From Zychaea mexicana (Eukaryota > Mucoromycota > Mucoromycetes > Mucorales > Lichtheimiaceae), in contig NW_026516709.1 in NCBI RefSeq assembly GCF_025766255.1, positions 62,001-126,000 on the forward strand: a stretch of DNA of 64,000 bases. Reading direction: 5' to 3'. Positions within the stretch are counted from its first letter, which is position 1. Each line of letters begins with the position of its first letter. This document shows, piece after piece, positions 46,424 through 58,975 of the stretch. The notes under the pieces are model-generated. The model worked only from the letters and a program-made list of their open reading frames with translations, ran no database searches and had not been told where the DNA came from. The translations under genes and the position numbers were made by a program.

Positions 46424-46917
46424 GATCGCAAAACAAAGACACAGGCAGACAAGGAAAAGGGTAAAGAAGATAGAGGAGAAAGAGAAAGTTACAGAAAAAA
46501 CCAAGTCGGGTCTGAAGATAGAAAAAGAGGTATTTCTCACACCCACACACACACACACTCGTACAGAGAGAGAGGGAGAGAGAGGGGAGAAGCGAAAGAA
46601 CCCGAAGTATATATATGGTATTTGGTAGAAGAGCGGGTCATCGCACGCGTTTTGAAATGTTTGTGACAAAACACATTAATAATAACAACAACAACATGCT
46701 TTCCTTTCCTCTCTCAAAATGAGGATCGTCTTGTGCATCCAAACCGAAAGCTGCGATAAAGCAAAAGATAAAACAAAAAGACAAAGGTTTGTTACTACGT
46801 ACAGGTGTGTGCACAGTCTACGGACATCAGCGGCTCGCGTTCTTCATCGAGTGTCGAGGATGCAGGGGATGACGATTTCTTCCAGCCGGATCTTATGTTA
46901 AAGACGTTCTGTACCAT

Positions 46918-46949
<32 letters not shown>

Positions 46950-48358
46950 TCAGGAAAGGATAAAAGAAGAAGTGAATTGGTACCCTGCAAAAGCCGTTTA
47001 GCGAGCAGACTCTTTATATACGACCTTGCCATCTCTCTCCACCCCCCAAAAACAAAGCACCCCCTTCACGCCCCTTACCCACAATACCTTCCCCTTTTAC
47101 ACCCCCCCAACCCCCATCACACTATTTCCTCTCGGACAACTTCAGTCTCACCCCCCCCAACTACCTCCCCAGCAACAGTGTAGGTCGGATGCCCTGGTGT
47201 GCCCATGGCAACCAAGAAGAAACAGATGGACTGGCCACATGCCAGGGTATAATAAACAATTTAACACCATGGTGATACATGGTCTCCGTGAAGGGGATAG
47301 CTTTCTGACGGCGGTAATACGTAAAGGAAAGAGTGGCAATGTAGCAATGTAGCACCCGCAAAAAGAAAACCCGACCATCGGCCCTATTTAGTGTGTATGA
47401 TAGTACTCGTAGTAGTATGCCAATGCCGAGAGATGCCTGTGTGTTGCAAGCCGGAATATCTTCCGTTTTCAAAACACCGCCCAACCTTTCGATGTTCGAT
47501 CATCTCTTTTTGCCCAAAGCTGCGAGCGCGTGAATCGACTCCATTATGCAACATAATCCATCCGTTGGGTTACACACACAGAGAGAGAGAGAGAGATACA
47601 ATTCTGATACAAAGCCAAACAGGTATGTAATAGAAAGCAGAAATTACTGCTGGTAAGCTAGATGTGTAGTAGTAATCCAACGACTGACAGAAACCAGCCA
47701 TTATCTTATTGTTGCTCATTACAATAACAGCATAAAAAAAACTAAATGAGTGCTACAAAATAATATTACCTAGTTTGTCGACCCAAACCAGAAAGGAGGA
47801 AGAAAGGGAAGGAGTAAGGGGGGCGGGTCCGCAAACACTTTCTTAAACGAAAATGAACGGGAGACCCCTCCTTAGTCGCTTCAACGTAGATTCTTTGTTA
47901 TTCGTCAATGGCAAAACAACCAAAAAAGTAATAGGATTTGCATTACTTGATGGTACGTAACGTAGTGATTGGGCGGAGTAGGATTTTTCTCCACTTTGTT
48001 TTTAACCTTGCGCTTAAATACGATGCGGGGGGTGGGGGGCAGAACTGGGGACCGCGGGGAAGGAGCGACAACTTTCGAACAAATAAATAAAAGCGACGTG
48101 GTTACACACACCCAACGGTAACCAAGCATCTCAACAGAAGAAGAAGCATCGCCACGAAAGCTGTTCGATAAGGCAAAAACATCAAGGTCAAGAAGTTAAC
48201 CAATCAATCAGTGGATTCAGTCAAATGATACAAGTGGGTTGGTTACCCATCAAATATTATCTCTCGATGATGATTGACATGCCTGCTTGCAGGTTATGTA
48301 ACAAAGCTTCGGGGACTATCTGTCGCACAATACAGGAGCATAATAGTCGCTTTTATGG
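46424..48358. promoter_or_regulatory. Upstream region of the aquaglyceroporin gene
   Basis: About 1.9 kb with no convincing gene. It holds GA-, CA- and TG-type microsatellites (e.g. 46548-46590, 46921-46950), a C-rich plus-strand tract at 47035-47165, and several CCCCT words (AGGGG on either strand), the core of yeast-type stress-response elements. A G-run cluster (GGGGGG, GGGGGG, GGGG, GGGG) at 48027-48060 could form a G-quadruplex. Regulatory function is inference only. Confidence 0.35.
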
Positions 48359-48613
48359 ATGGATACATGGACGGATATAGATCGATTGCTCGATGGGCAC
48401 TATACTGCTGATGGTGACAAGAAGTTCGGTGAGCTCATACATGCACCCCTGAGAGATGCCCACTCATCGTACCCCCTGAAATCAAATGATCCAAAGTCAT
48501 TCACAGAGACTCGTATTAACTCATTGCAGCGCTATCTAAACAGCTGCCTGCTCTCTCTCGTCCGCCCCGTCAAAGCGTCAATTCTCGATCACCTCCACGT
48601 TTCACCTGAATAA
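48359..48613 (+). CDS. Small unrecognised ORF, doubtful
   Basis: An 84-residue open frame with mixed composition (MDTWTDIDRLLDGHYTAD ... LNSCLLSLVRPVKASILDHLHV). It is the only frame in this stretch that is not obviously low complexity. No family, intron or upstream signal was recognised. It may be chance. Confidence 0.15.
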   Translation: MDTWTDIDRLLDGHYTADGDKKFGELIHAPLRDAHSSYPLKSNDPKSFTETRINSLQRYLNSCLLSLVRPVKASILDHLHVSPE

Positions 48614-51600
48614 TCCTCTTGTTTCTCGCGCCAGCTGTGTCCGAAAGGAGAAATATCACAACCATTTACGTCAGTACGACGTAGAAAAAAAACCACATGT
48701 CCACTGCATATGAGTTTGAGGATAGTTTTTTTCGGCAGCAAGTTTTTTTTTTCTCTAACGGATCCCAATCCCGTAAGTACAAGTCTAATAACAGTAAAGC
48801 TTCTATGTGTATCGTGTCTATGGGTAAACCATTTTAGGTATTGCCGAAGATAAGTAGTAGTAGAGCGAGAGCATTATATAACTCCAAACAGGGTGATACT
48901 ACTAATAATATAATGATACAGGTAGCAACGGTGATAATAAGTAAAGCACGTTGCTGATCATATATCTTGTCGTCGTCTCCAAAAAGTTGACGAGATGAGA
49001 CTAGCAACAGCTCGGTGGTCTTGTTACTGCTAATTACTGGAACTACACAACTTACCATCAGCAACTATAAGATGGTGTGTAGTTATTTAACGCTGTTTGC
49101 TATTTTTTTTTTTTTGAACTTCAATGAACACTGCATATGAAACACAAGGAACACAGAAAAACCAGGCTTAGTTTGTCATTGTGTGGTATCATACACAATA
49201 TCTGCCAGCTCAGCAAGTTGCTAAATTGCGGATAGAAAGGCTCTCCACCGCCCCCACTACAATTTGTTGTTGCTGTCACTTTTCTTTGTCACGCATACTC
49301 TGCGCTAATATCCCCTGCCGAGCGCTTATAGATCAGAAGAACACGTCTCAGCTCTGTATTTTTCCAGGGATAGTGCACTCCCGGCAGTGTGAAGAGAAAA
49401 AAAAAGAGGGAACGGAGGATTAAGGTTCTTACTGTTGTGTCAATATCTCAAAGCAGCAACGTGATCGCTTTGATAAGAGCATCGATAGCACTATCCAGAA
49501 ACTGGCTTGGACACGTTAATGTTATAATAAAGTCGACCACACTGAAGAAATTTACACCCCATTCCACGAAAAAAAAAGAAAAGCTGTGCTGCCCGTTCAC
49601 TTTTTCTTTTTTGCAACATAGCTCTTGTGAAACGATAACATATCTTCATCGTCTCCTTTTGTTCATTTAGTGTTTTGGAAGGACAAATATGATATCATAT
49701 ATAGAGGATTGCGTTCCTCGGGGTTCTTTGGATTTACGGCAATGCATATAGAAATAATTTAAATATACGAATCCTACGAGACGTTTGTCACACAATATGG
49801 CTTATATGTACTTCCACTTCATGTGAAGGCACTTGTTAGCGTGGTGCATTTGACAGTGACAAATACGGTCTACTTTAACAACAAAATGCCATGTAAAAGT
49901 TGTGGACCCAATATTATAACGTGGCAGGCAAACACAATAATAGATAGCTTGCAGCAGCGACGCATACGATCATACAAAGTAGATCAAATGACATTTTAAG
50001 GCACCTATGCACTACAAGAGCAGAAATAAATAAATATAGCGCCGGTGTCCAACGAAAGAGATGAACGCTTACTACATTATATGATGAGATCGAATAAGCA
50101 TTTATAGCACGATGGTACTGACTATTAGTCAGGTATTTTATAGCACGATGAAAGGAAATCCAGTTAGGCACGCAATTGTGTCAAATTACAAATCGATATT
50201 AAATATTATACGTCGTGGCAAGGACCAGTACCATACAAAAAACGGTTACGGGATCTCTATCACACTATCGAGATATCAACAAAAGGTAAAACTTCGTTTT
50301 TTGGTATATGTAGGACCTCAGTGATCAATGGAGAAACTTTTGTGATTGACGCCACCTCTCGAGTAATTATGACATATCTCTCGAAATTGGGTATCACTCT
50401 GTGATGTCATCAAAGCTTTAATCATATATTGAATTGGAAACCTTACTTGACCATCCATACCTATATCCGCGCGATATACATATCTACTGGCTTCAATGGA
50501 AGCAGTCAATCTTGTTTCTACGTCACATATTCCAACACATCAGTCTTTTGTTCTTTTTTACTATCATCCTATTATCGAAGCCTTTATTTCGGTTCTACAT
50601 GCGATTAAAGGCTGCATGTGTGTATCTGTCCATAAATGTGCCTTTTCGGATTAAAACTTTTGCTAGGTCTAGCACGTAGTACAAAACGTTATATTATAAC
50701 TTGTTTTGTTGAATTGATCCGTGCACCGCAACTCGATCATGTAGTGTGATAAGAGGATTTGCTGAGCTGACCAGATATGCTAGCCACAGCGTTCCTCAAT
50801 AAATTTAACCTGAAAGACCAATTTCAACATTGAGGACAAAGAGTGCAAGTACAAAGCGAACACAGTATAAATAACACATTGTCCATTTATTATAATTGCC
50901 ACAGATTGCATTTTAAAAAAGAGACTGTCAGAGTATTTCCACATCCCATATACTTTCTATCAATACCCCATCAATATTTGTCAGCCAATCGTAATTCGCA
51001 TTTTAACAAGGAGAGGATCCAAACGAAAACATGCCCCTATACATATATTACATTGCTACCTCATGGCATTCAAGAGACAAAAAGATTGGGGCAATGGCTT
51101 CTAAACAGTTACTTGCAAAAATTGGACGCATAGAGAACAGTGACAAGTACTTGCGCATACATATTTAAAATGAATATACAAATGGCGAATATTTTTTCTT
51201 ATAAAATGCCAGCGAGAACTGTACTGAGAACCCCTTTACTCATTCACTCACTCACTCATTTGCTCAATGATGAGTATGTTCAACGATTCGTTACACCTTC
51301 AAATACAGGTCTACAGAGATGTTCATTTCCCTATAACGCAAAAAAAAGATACATTCACTTGATGGTCTTGTAGTCTATAGTAATTATCGTTGTAGACGGT
51401 CAGTACAGGAACAACTCGGAAAGACCGCCTTGCATAATTGCAACAATCATAACATCTTTCATCTTTTTAGATTTTGACAGGCGAGCGCTGTCGATACATT
51501 TTTCAAATTGCTACCATGCTATAAATACGACGTTGTATTCCTCCCGCATTCAGTTGCTGACACTTTCATCATTGTACTTGAGCTTATTTATGGAAGCCTT

Positions 51601-53266
51601 ATGCTGCGACAGATCTTGAGAAAAAAAGAGCCCGCGTACGCGAAAGCGCTCTTTTTTTTTTCTCACCTTCATTACTAGAAATGATCTTCCTCTCTTGTCG
51701 GCATATTCTTGAGATGTGGCGTAGTACTGTATCATTTTCATTCACCGGCAAACGGTACCACTAATAGTCTAAGCAAGAGGCCTGAGATTATGTCTTTCAT
51801 GATATAATGATGAAGAAACTTAGTAAGGGAGAGGCACCATGCGCTTATACCTCAATCTACCAGCCGCCTTGTTTTCGTACCATAATACTGACTTATTCGC
51901 CGTGAGTGAAGCCGATACAATGTCATTTATTCATTATGTGCCGTTATGAACTACATTAATTATAAAAGCGAATTGGAGTGCGCAAATTGAACGTGAGCTC
52001 ACACCGCCCCAGCGAAAAGATTTGAGCGAAAAAGGAACTCGTGCGTGGATACAATCAGATATACAAAGACCATCCGTCAAGGCTCGGATCGCGACTCAAG
52101 AAAAGGAAAAAGAGTAGCAAAGTAGAAACATGTGTGACAGCCACACTTTTAACATTTCAGGTACTTTTATAAAAAAACGGTTTTTTTTTGAAACCGTCAA
52201 GTATCCATTCTCCAACAGAAATGAGGGCTACATACGACCTGTGTAATATCTGGAAGAAAATGTTCCCACAAACAATTCATGGTTACAACACTTTACTAGT
52301 CGACACGCTATTCTGATATTTTAAACCAAAGTTTCCCAGTACGTACCCAGCTAGCAGCCAACGCATTACTGAGGAAACTACACAACGCTGCTTTCCACTG
52401 TACTCTCACTTTTTCATTTGACTCTACTTGATCTGACACAGCTCTCAAGCAATTTCCCTCAAGACGCAGTGTTCCACACCCGTCGTATTTATTTAGTACG
52501 CATCTACTAATTATGTGATCATCACACAACAGAAAGCTGGCTTAATCAACAGAGGAAGCCAAAATTTCTGGAAATGACTACTGGTGTGGGGTTAGGATCT
52601 TGTGGTCCTACATTTACATGTGTATTATCAAAATACATTTGGCAACAACACCGCATTTTGACGTGTTAACGAGACCATAATTGTATACTAGCTACGATTT
52701 TAAGCAGTGGTTTGCTAATGGAGCTTGACAAATACGTATGATAAGTAAAAAACAAACACTTTCTGCAATGTTAGCAGTTTGAAATAGGCGTTCTTGCTTT
52801 TGGTAGTATATATAAAATACATGATTGATATATCGTTGTAAAAAGTGTCAAGTTACGTGGAGGGCGATGCATTTCGGTAATGCATAACGAACAGGTCGCC
52901 AGTTGAGTGATGGAGTGTCTGATGGTTTACCACCCCCCCCTCTGGCGTTATCACTCTATTCGTCTTGAAGCACAACAGCAAAACTCTGCTAGACATCTTT
53001 CAAATAAAATCTATTAGTAAACGACGTGTCCTGCTTCCAGTACAAGCAGAGGGTGGATTATAGGTGAGTGGTAAACAAACAACGTAAGAGGAGGTCTGGG
53101 CGCTTTTTTTTTCTTCTCGCGCGCACGCACACACCCATTTCACTATGTGAGATAAGGTTTTCCAGGCTACAGTAAGAGTATGTGGGAGGAGGGTGGATAG
53201 ACGGAAGAAACTGCTATATGCGGAAAATAATGGGGGCGCGCGCAGAAAAGCCTCCATACGACTTAC
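48614..53266. other. 4.6-kb stretch without a recognised gene
   Basis: Only short, low-information ORFs on both strands. Features seen: a hairpin at about 51618-51664 (GAGAAAAAAAGAGC facing GCGCTCTTTTTTTTTCTC) and a smaller one at 52173-52196 (ACGGTTT/AAACCGT). No tRNA, transposase or element ends found. Confidence 0.5.
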
Positions 53267-53885
53267 CAGCGTTGATTTTTCGCCAGGCGAAAAATCTTTG
53301 GGGTTTTTCGCCAGGGCGAAAATAGGCGAAAAAAAGGCGAAAAAAGGCGAAAATTAGAGGCGAAAAATCAATTACTTTATTTGGAAATACATATGAAAAT
53401 CTAAATCTGTTGAAGGGAGGGGGTGAAAACTTATTTCGCTGTCGCACAGAAACTACTTAGCAGCTGCGCAACAGCTGCGCAGCAGATTTGTCATAAACAT
53501 CAATCTGCAGCATGCTTTTGGCACGAGTCAATGAAGACCTGACTAATAAGAACCTCGCATTGACCGTTTAATATATTTATCTTGTAATCTTTTCTTTTCT
53601 TTATTATCGAAGGAGTAAACCATTTTACTTTTAATAATGAAATTTATTTAACTGCTTATTGGGGTGGTACACAATACTCATTCCTCGTTAAAGGATTTAA
53701 ATTGTACTCATTCCAATTGCAAGACTATAAAAGCCCTCCATTGTTAAAAAATGTAGCGGGGAATTACCCGCAATTTTCGCCAATTTTCGCCAGGCGAAAA
53801 TTATGAAGCACTATTTTTCGCCAAGGCGAAAAAGGTATTTTCGCCACTTGGCGAAAATTGCGGTTGGCGAAATTCGTCAACGCTG
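53267..53885 (-). mobile_element. 619-bp MITE derived from the hAT at 22775-26098
   Basis: Ends CAGCGTTGA and TCAACGCTG, with a perfect 8-bp duplication CGACTTAC at 53259-53266 and 53886-53893. The sequence is the inverted counterpart of the two ends of the 3.3-kb hAT: 53267-53428 matches its right end and about 53432-53885 matches its left end, including the TTTTCGCC words, AGCAGCTGCGCAACAGCTGC and the CATGCTTTTGGCACGAGTCA block. The transposase gene is deleted. It also has about 65 bp (53665-53745) absent from the full-length copy. It sits 1.4 kb upstream of the transcription-factor gene. Confidence 0.95.
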
Positions 53886-53893
53886 CGACTTAC

Positions 53894-55286
53894 TAAAAGA
53901 AGACAAGGGTCGATGCGTCATTTTACTAAACGCTATTGGCTTTTGTGGAACATTTTTCTTTCAGCACACACTTTTCTGTGTTGTGTTCAACAGTTTGGAC
54001 GATTGCAGCATTAATGATGTATAATCTGAAACGTTAAAATGGGGGCCGATCGGCGCGATATACTTTTGCTTCGTTATAAGCGTGGCGGAGTCATTGGTGG
54101 GGTTGTAAGAGTGGGTATAACAGATATACGATAACAACAACAACAACAACAGGAAGACACTTGGCAGATGAATGGATAAGGATTAGTAAAAATTCACTCC
54201 CAGTATTCGAAGCAGAAGAAGAACACACGACGCACACATCTCACGGCGCATCTTTTACCCCCCCCCTTTGGGAGCAGGCAGGCAGGCGCACCTGATGTAA
54301 TGTACATACATGCAGTCGGTTTCGATATTAGACAAGGAAGAAGAGAGGCGAATCGGAAGAAGCGAAGAGATAAGGAAGAGGAGGTAGAACCCAAGCGCAC
54401 GAGAGAAGCCTCTCTTTGACTCACCCACTCACTCACTCGTAGAGTGTAGCATCACACTCAGAGAGAGAGAGAGAGAGAGAGAGATGGCGTTCATGCCACG
54501 TTACTCTTGCATCTGGTGTAGCCAAAAGTATTAGGTTTTGGCTTTTTTCAGATCGATCCAATTCCCTCATTGTGCCTGGGAACTGACCCAACTGTTTTTA
54601 GTTCCCAGCCTTCATTCTCCGACTGGCTCTCTTTTCCAGGCAAAACCATGAACCGAAAATGGGTGTGTGTGTGTGTGTGTCTATAAAAGCCTCCACACCC
54701 CACCCGCCTGCCCTTGCCCTGGCTCACCACAATATCCAAATGGAGGGGCTCTTTCGATGACAGCAGGGGCTCTGTGATGCTGTGGCATTGAGTACTTAGG
54801 AAGAGATAGAGGAAAAAAGACCAAGAAAAAAGGCGGGCTGGCTTAATGATGGACCAATGGTGGCAGAGTCCTGGGTTCGTCATCGCCTTTTGGTGCTGCT
54901 GTATGTAACCTAAAAGGCCAAAATTAGAAATCAGTTCCTACAACCGCCGTTGAGTGTTGTCTGTGTCCGGCCAGTCTTCTTCTCTTTCTCTCTTTCTCTT
55001 TCTTTGTTTTTTATTTTATTCTTGAACTACAAAGCAATCTCTCTCTCTTTTGTTTTTTCTCTTACTTTCCTGCACAAACCCAAGCAAAAGCAACTTATAA
55101 GCTGCGCAGGTTGCCTGTCTCTTCTATTTATACAACCCTCCCCTCTCTCTCACTTTTTTTTTTTTTTATTTAAAAAACGCTTTTTCATCAACGCCACAGC
55201 ACACAGACGACCAACCTTTTCTTTTTCACCATCAAATAGCTTAGCACAATCACTAAAAAACTATTGTATACAGCAGTGTGGGGGTA
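53894..55286. promoter_or_regulatory. Upstream region of the transcription-factor gene
   Basis: No gene supported. Contains (GA)n at about 54460-54484, (GT)n at 54662-54680 followed by TATAAAAG at 54682, and a strongly C/T-rich leader (54970-55160) just before the start codon. The C/T leader is typical of fungal promoters; the TATA assignment is tentative. Confidence 0.4.
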
Positions 55287-55615
55287 ATGAAGACATCGAC
55301 CAAAGATAACGATGCGCCAAGTCTTCGCTCTTCCAACAACAAACGAACAAAACACCACAAAACAGCATCGTCAGCAGCAGCATCATCATCATCCGCCGCC
55401 GCCGCCGCAACAGCAGAAGCACGCTCGGCTGCAAAAGAGAAAAAGTCGCAGCAGGATGATCTAGAGTCGCTTCAAATCACTTTTTACGAGATCGAGTCAT
55501 GGATCGAAAAGACCACGCCTGTGCTTTCGCGCATGACCAAAGAACTCGATAAGGCTTCCCGCCAATTTGAGAAACGACGTAACGAAATGGCGCTGGAGAA
55601 AAAGAAAACCCAACA

Positions 55616-55647
<32 letters not shown>

Positions 55648-58254
55648 TACAACAGCAACAGCTACAGTTACAGCAACCCATACCATCAACACAACCACAA
55701 CAATCGCGTATTCAGCATCAAGTAGTAACTACAACAACATCGGCTTCTCAAATCGCGCCCCAGCTCTTTCAGTCACTGCCGTGGACAACAGAAGGAGGAG
55801 CAACAACGACGACATCATCGAACGATCCAGTATCAGCAGTAAGAGCGGCAGCAGCAGCAGCGGGAGGAGGAGGAGGAGGAGGAGGAGGAACACAAAAGGT
55901 CGAGGATCGGTCGATGCAGTGGAGCCTTTCGTTTCAACCCGGCAACTCATTGCGACTCGAGACGAACATTACATCCATTGAACAGCTCGTTGAAGCGGTG
56001 CGTAAGATACGAGTGCTCGCCAAAGAGCCACGATCGGCATCATCGTCATCATCCAGCAGCAGCGAAGGCGATGATCGAGACGTCGATGACGATAACAACA
56101 ACAACAACAACAACAACAACCAGGACGACGACAGCGACGAGCTTGCATCAGCATCATCGTCATCCAGCAGTGTCTCAGTCTGGGTGGATCCACTGGAGAC
56201 GGACCCATCCACCGAATACTGGCACATTGCGATTGGCCGACGTCCACAGACATGTCTGGAAAACTACAAGCACTGCGAAATGAACCTGAGCCGACTGACC
56301 GAAGATGTATCTCCCTCGGTGCTCAACTACATTGGCCAGGTGTTTTGGGACTGCCTGCACCCCAAGTTCACATGCGACTGGTATTCGTTTTGGGACAGAT
56401 CAGGCGATCCGAAAAGGAACCAAGTGTGCATCGATTCTGGATTGGCCGTTGTGTTTTTGCACGTTATCCGTCACGATAATAATGCATGCAACAATGCTCT
56501 GGATATAGCGTACTATTACTATGATCGAGCGCGCGAATCGCTCATGGAATTCTTTGACTCGCCCGATTGTGCCACGCTTGAAACCTTGATGAACTTGACA
56601 CTCTTTTGTATGGTCTGCAAACGGCATTCGCAAGCTCGGATCTACATTAGTCTGGCATTCCGCATGATGTTGGAAATGGGCATGCACCAGCGCAGCAAGT
56701 TGCCGACCGATCGCATTTTACGCAAACAGTACCTGAAACTGTACATGGTGCTCTATTACAACGATGTCACGACTTCCATTTACTCGGGGAGTCCGGATCT
56801 CATCATGGACAGCGATTGCGACATTGACTTTTACGAAATTCTTCAGCTCAACAAGATATTGCATCGAAACGGCGAGGCGGGCTGTAACGAAAACATGGTC
56901 GTCAAGGAAACCTATTTTGTCCATGTGTTGGAACTGGCACGGATCGGTAAAAGAACGCGTCTCATGGTGCGTGACTATGAACAGCAGAACCATCATCATC
57001 ATCATTCAAAACTGAATCAGAACGGCGAGTTACCGCTACGTTGGGCAAAGAAGATCCAGGCTATTGAGATTGCGCTGGCGCAATGGTTTGATTGTCTTCC
57101 AGATTATTATCGTGTGGATCCGCAACCCAAGCCAGTAGTAGTAGCAGCAACGACCTCAACTTCATCTGGATCATCAGCAACAACAACAACAACAACAACA
57201 ACAACAGCAGCAGCAGCAGCAGCATGTTGCAGTTCTACGCGAGATCGACACCCTATGCCACCAGAAAGGCTACAAGCACAATCCGGATTGCTATTGATGC
57301 TACAGTACCAAACCCAATGGATTTTGCTGCACAAGACATTCTTGTCGAATAGCCGAGCCGTTTCTCCGTTCACACCGCCACTCGACTCACCCACGAGCCC
57401 CTCGTCACCATCCACGGCCTCGCAACCATGTTTGCCACAGCAGCGCACAGACCGGTCCCGGGCCATCTGCACCGACGCTGCGAACCGCATTGTGGTGCTG
57501 GCCGAACTGATCTCGGAACGCTATGGTTGGTGTGTCTGTCAACAATTCATCAACTGCATCTACCAAGCATCGACCATCTATTGCCGCAACGCATTGATCA
57601 AGGACGAAGAATGTCGACACCATGCCAAATCCATGATTCACCGTATCATACGTGTACTTGGATCGAATAGTCACAATTACCAAGGTCTACCGAATGATCT
57701 TACTGCTTGTTTGCATGAGTTTTTGGCTGGGCATGACATGCAGTCCTCTTCTTCTTCTTCTTCTTCTGAACAAGTACATCAACAACAACAACAACAGATG
57801 GAGGAAGATGATGATGGCGGTATACGTTTATTAAACCAGTTCTTTTCTCGCGTGCCAACGTCGTCCACTTTGCCGTGCGTATTGACCGGTTTCAATGATA
57901 CCCTTCCAAACTCGCCTCATACGTATCGGCAAAGTCTGCACCAGTATCAACAACAGCAACAGCAGAAACAGCAGCAGCAACAACAACAGCAACAAGCAGA
58001 CAGTCATTCTCCAGTCAAGATGCAGGACATCACACCGTCTGATTGTGCCATGGTCATGGATGGATCGTTGTCGTCCTCGTTGCAAGACATGAAAAACTGG
58101 AGGTAGCTAATCGATCTGGTAAATGCGCGGTGTCTGTGTGTTCGTGTGTGTTTTCTGCTTCTTTTGATCTAATCTGTTCGTTCTTTTTTTTTTGTCCTGC
58201 AGGTACAAGTTTTCGTCATCCAACGTTGCACAACTCAATCACCGTGTCATGTAA
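55287..58254 (+). CDS. Fungal-type transcription factor (middle-homology region), no visible zinc cluster
   Basis: Exons 55287-58102 and 58203-58254, about 955 residues; the intron has a branch-like CTAAT and a long T-run before CAG. If unspliced, the protein ends at TAG 58106 (939 residues). The N-terminus is Ser/Ala-rich, then a coiled-coil-like LESLQITFYEIESWIEKTTPVLSRM, a long Gln tract and Gly/Ser/Asp/Asn tracts. Residues about 305-605 match the fungal_trans pattern: YIGQVFWDCLHPKF, WDRSGDPKRNQVCIDSGLAVVF, LMNLTLFCMVCKRHSQARIYISLAFRMMLEMGMH. These regions regulate Zn2Cys6 activators. I find no C6 cluster here or in the 500 bp upstream. It may therefore act without direct DNA binding or use an unseen upstream exon. 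Target genes unknown. Confidence 0.78.
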
Positions 58255-58405
58255 AATGACGTTGGGTAATACCCCATATATCCCCTCACCCACCCACCCA
58301 CTCACACCTCTCTTTCCTATTGTAACGAAATACACACATCCTCTATAATCTTACAAAGCACATCATCCTCACCTATCATTCTACCATTTCATCTATTTTG
58401 TTTTG

Positions 58406-58442
<37 letters not shown>

Positions 58443-58780
58443 CGTTCCCTTTCTTTACTCCACCGGATCTCGCACTCTTGCTCATCATATACTACTTTTG
58501 GGAATTCGTGTCATACGTCATTCCCACTGCGCCATATGCTAGTTTCTCATGGGAAAAGAAACAACCCTATTTGGGGAGGATGGGGAATGGGGTGGACAGG
58601 GTGAGAGAGAGCGAGACACACACACACGCACGCACACAGCCTAACGCTCTTTCTCTCTTTCTTAATTATCCTTTGTAAATATACGTATAATATCATGGGA
58701 CAACTGCTCTTTGTTCTTTCCTGTGATCAGTCACCCTTTCTGTACTTGGTTTCTTATGTAATTTGATATAATTTGTTTCT

Positions 58781-58831
<51 letters not shown>

Positions 58832-58832
58832 T
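58781..58832. repeat. (GTA)n microsatellite, about 17 units
   Basis: Perfect GTA/TAG repeat between the converging transcription-factor and eIF2A genes. A (TC)n run lies at about 58410-58443. The rest of 58255-58975 is low complexity without a gene. Confidence 0.97.
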
Positions 58833-58975
58833 AACAATAGTCATGATGGCTAATAATAATGGACGAAATCGCTTTTGATGAAGTCTCTAATACAAAAATC
58901 CCCTCTTGTTTGTCTCTGTTGTTGGTCTTTATACAAATAAAAAAAAGTATGTATTTTTATTTCAATCGATCCTGA

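Noticed and set aside
53961..54883. Minus-strand ORFs around the GA and GT repeats, some with hydrophobic stretches
   Set aside because: Low-complexity translations (His-Thr and Leu/Phe runs) without a family match or splice signals.
55477..55698. Cys/Ala/Val-rich minus-strand ORFs opposite the transcription factor
   Set aside because: Produced by CAG/CAA repeats read in reverse; no independent start or splice logic.
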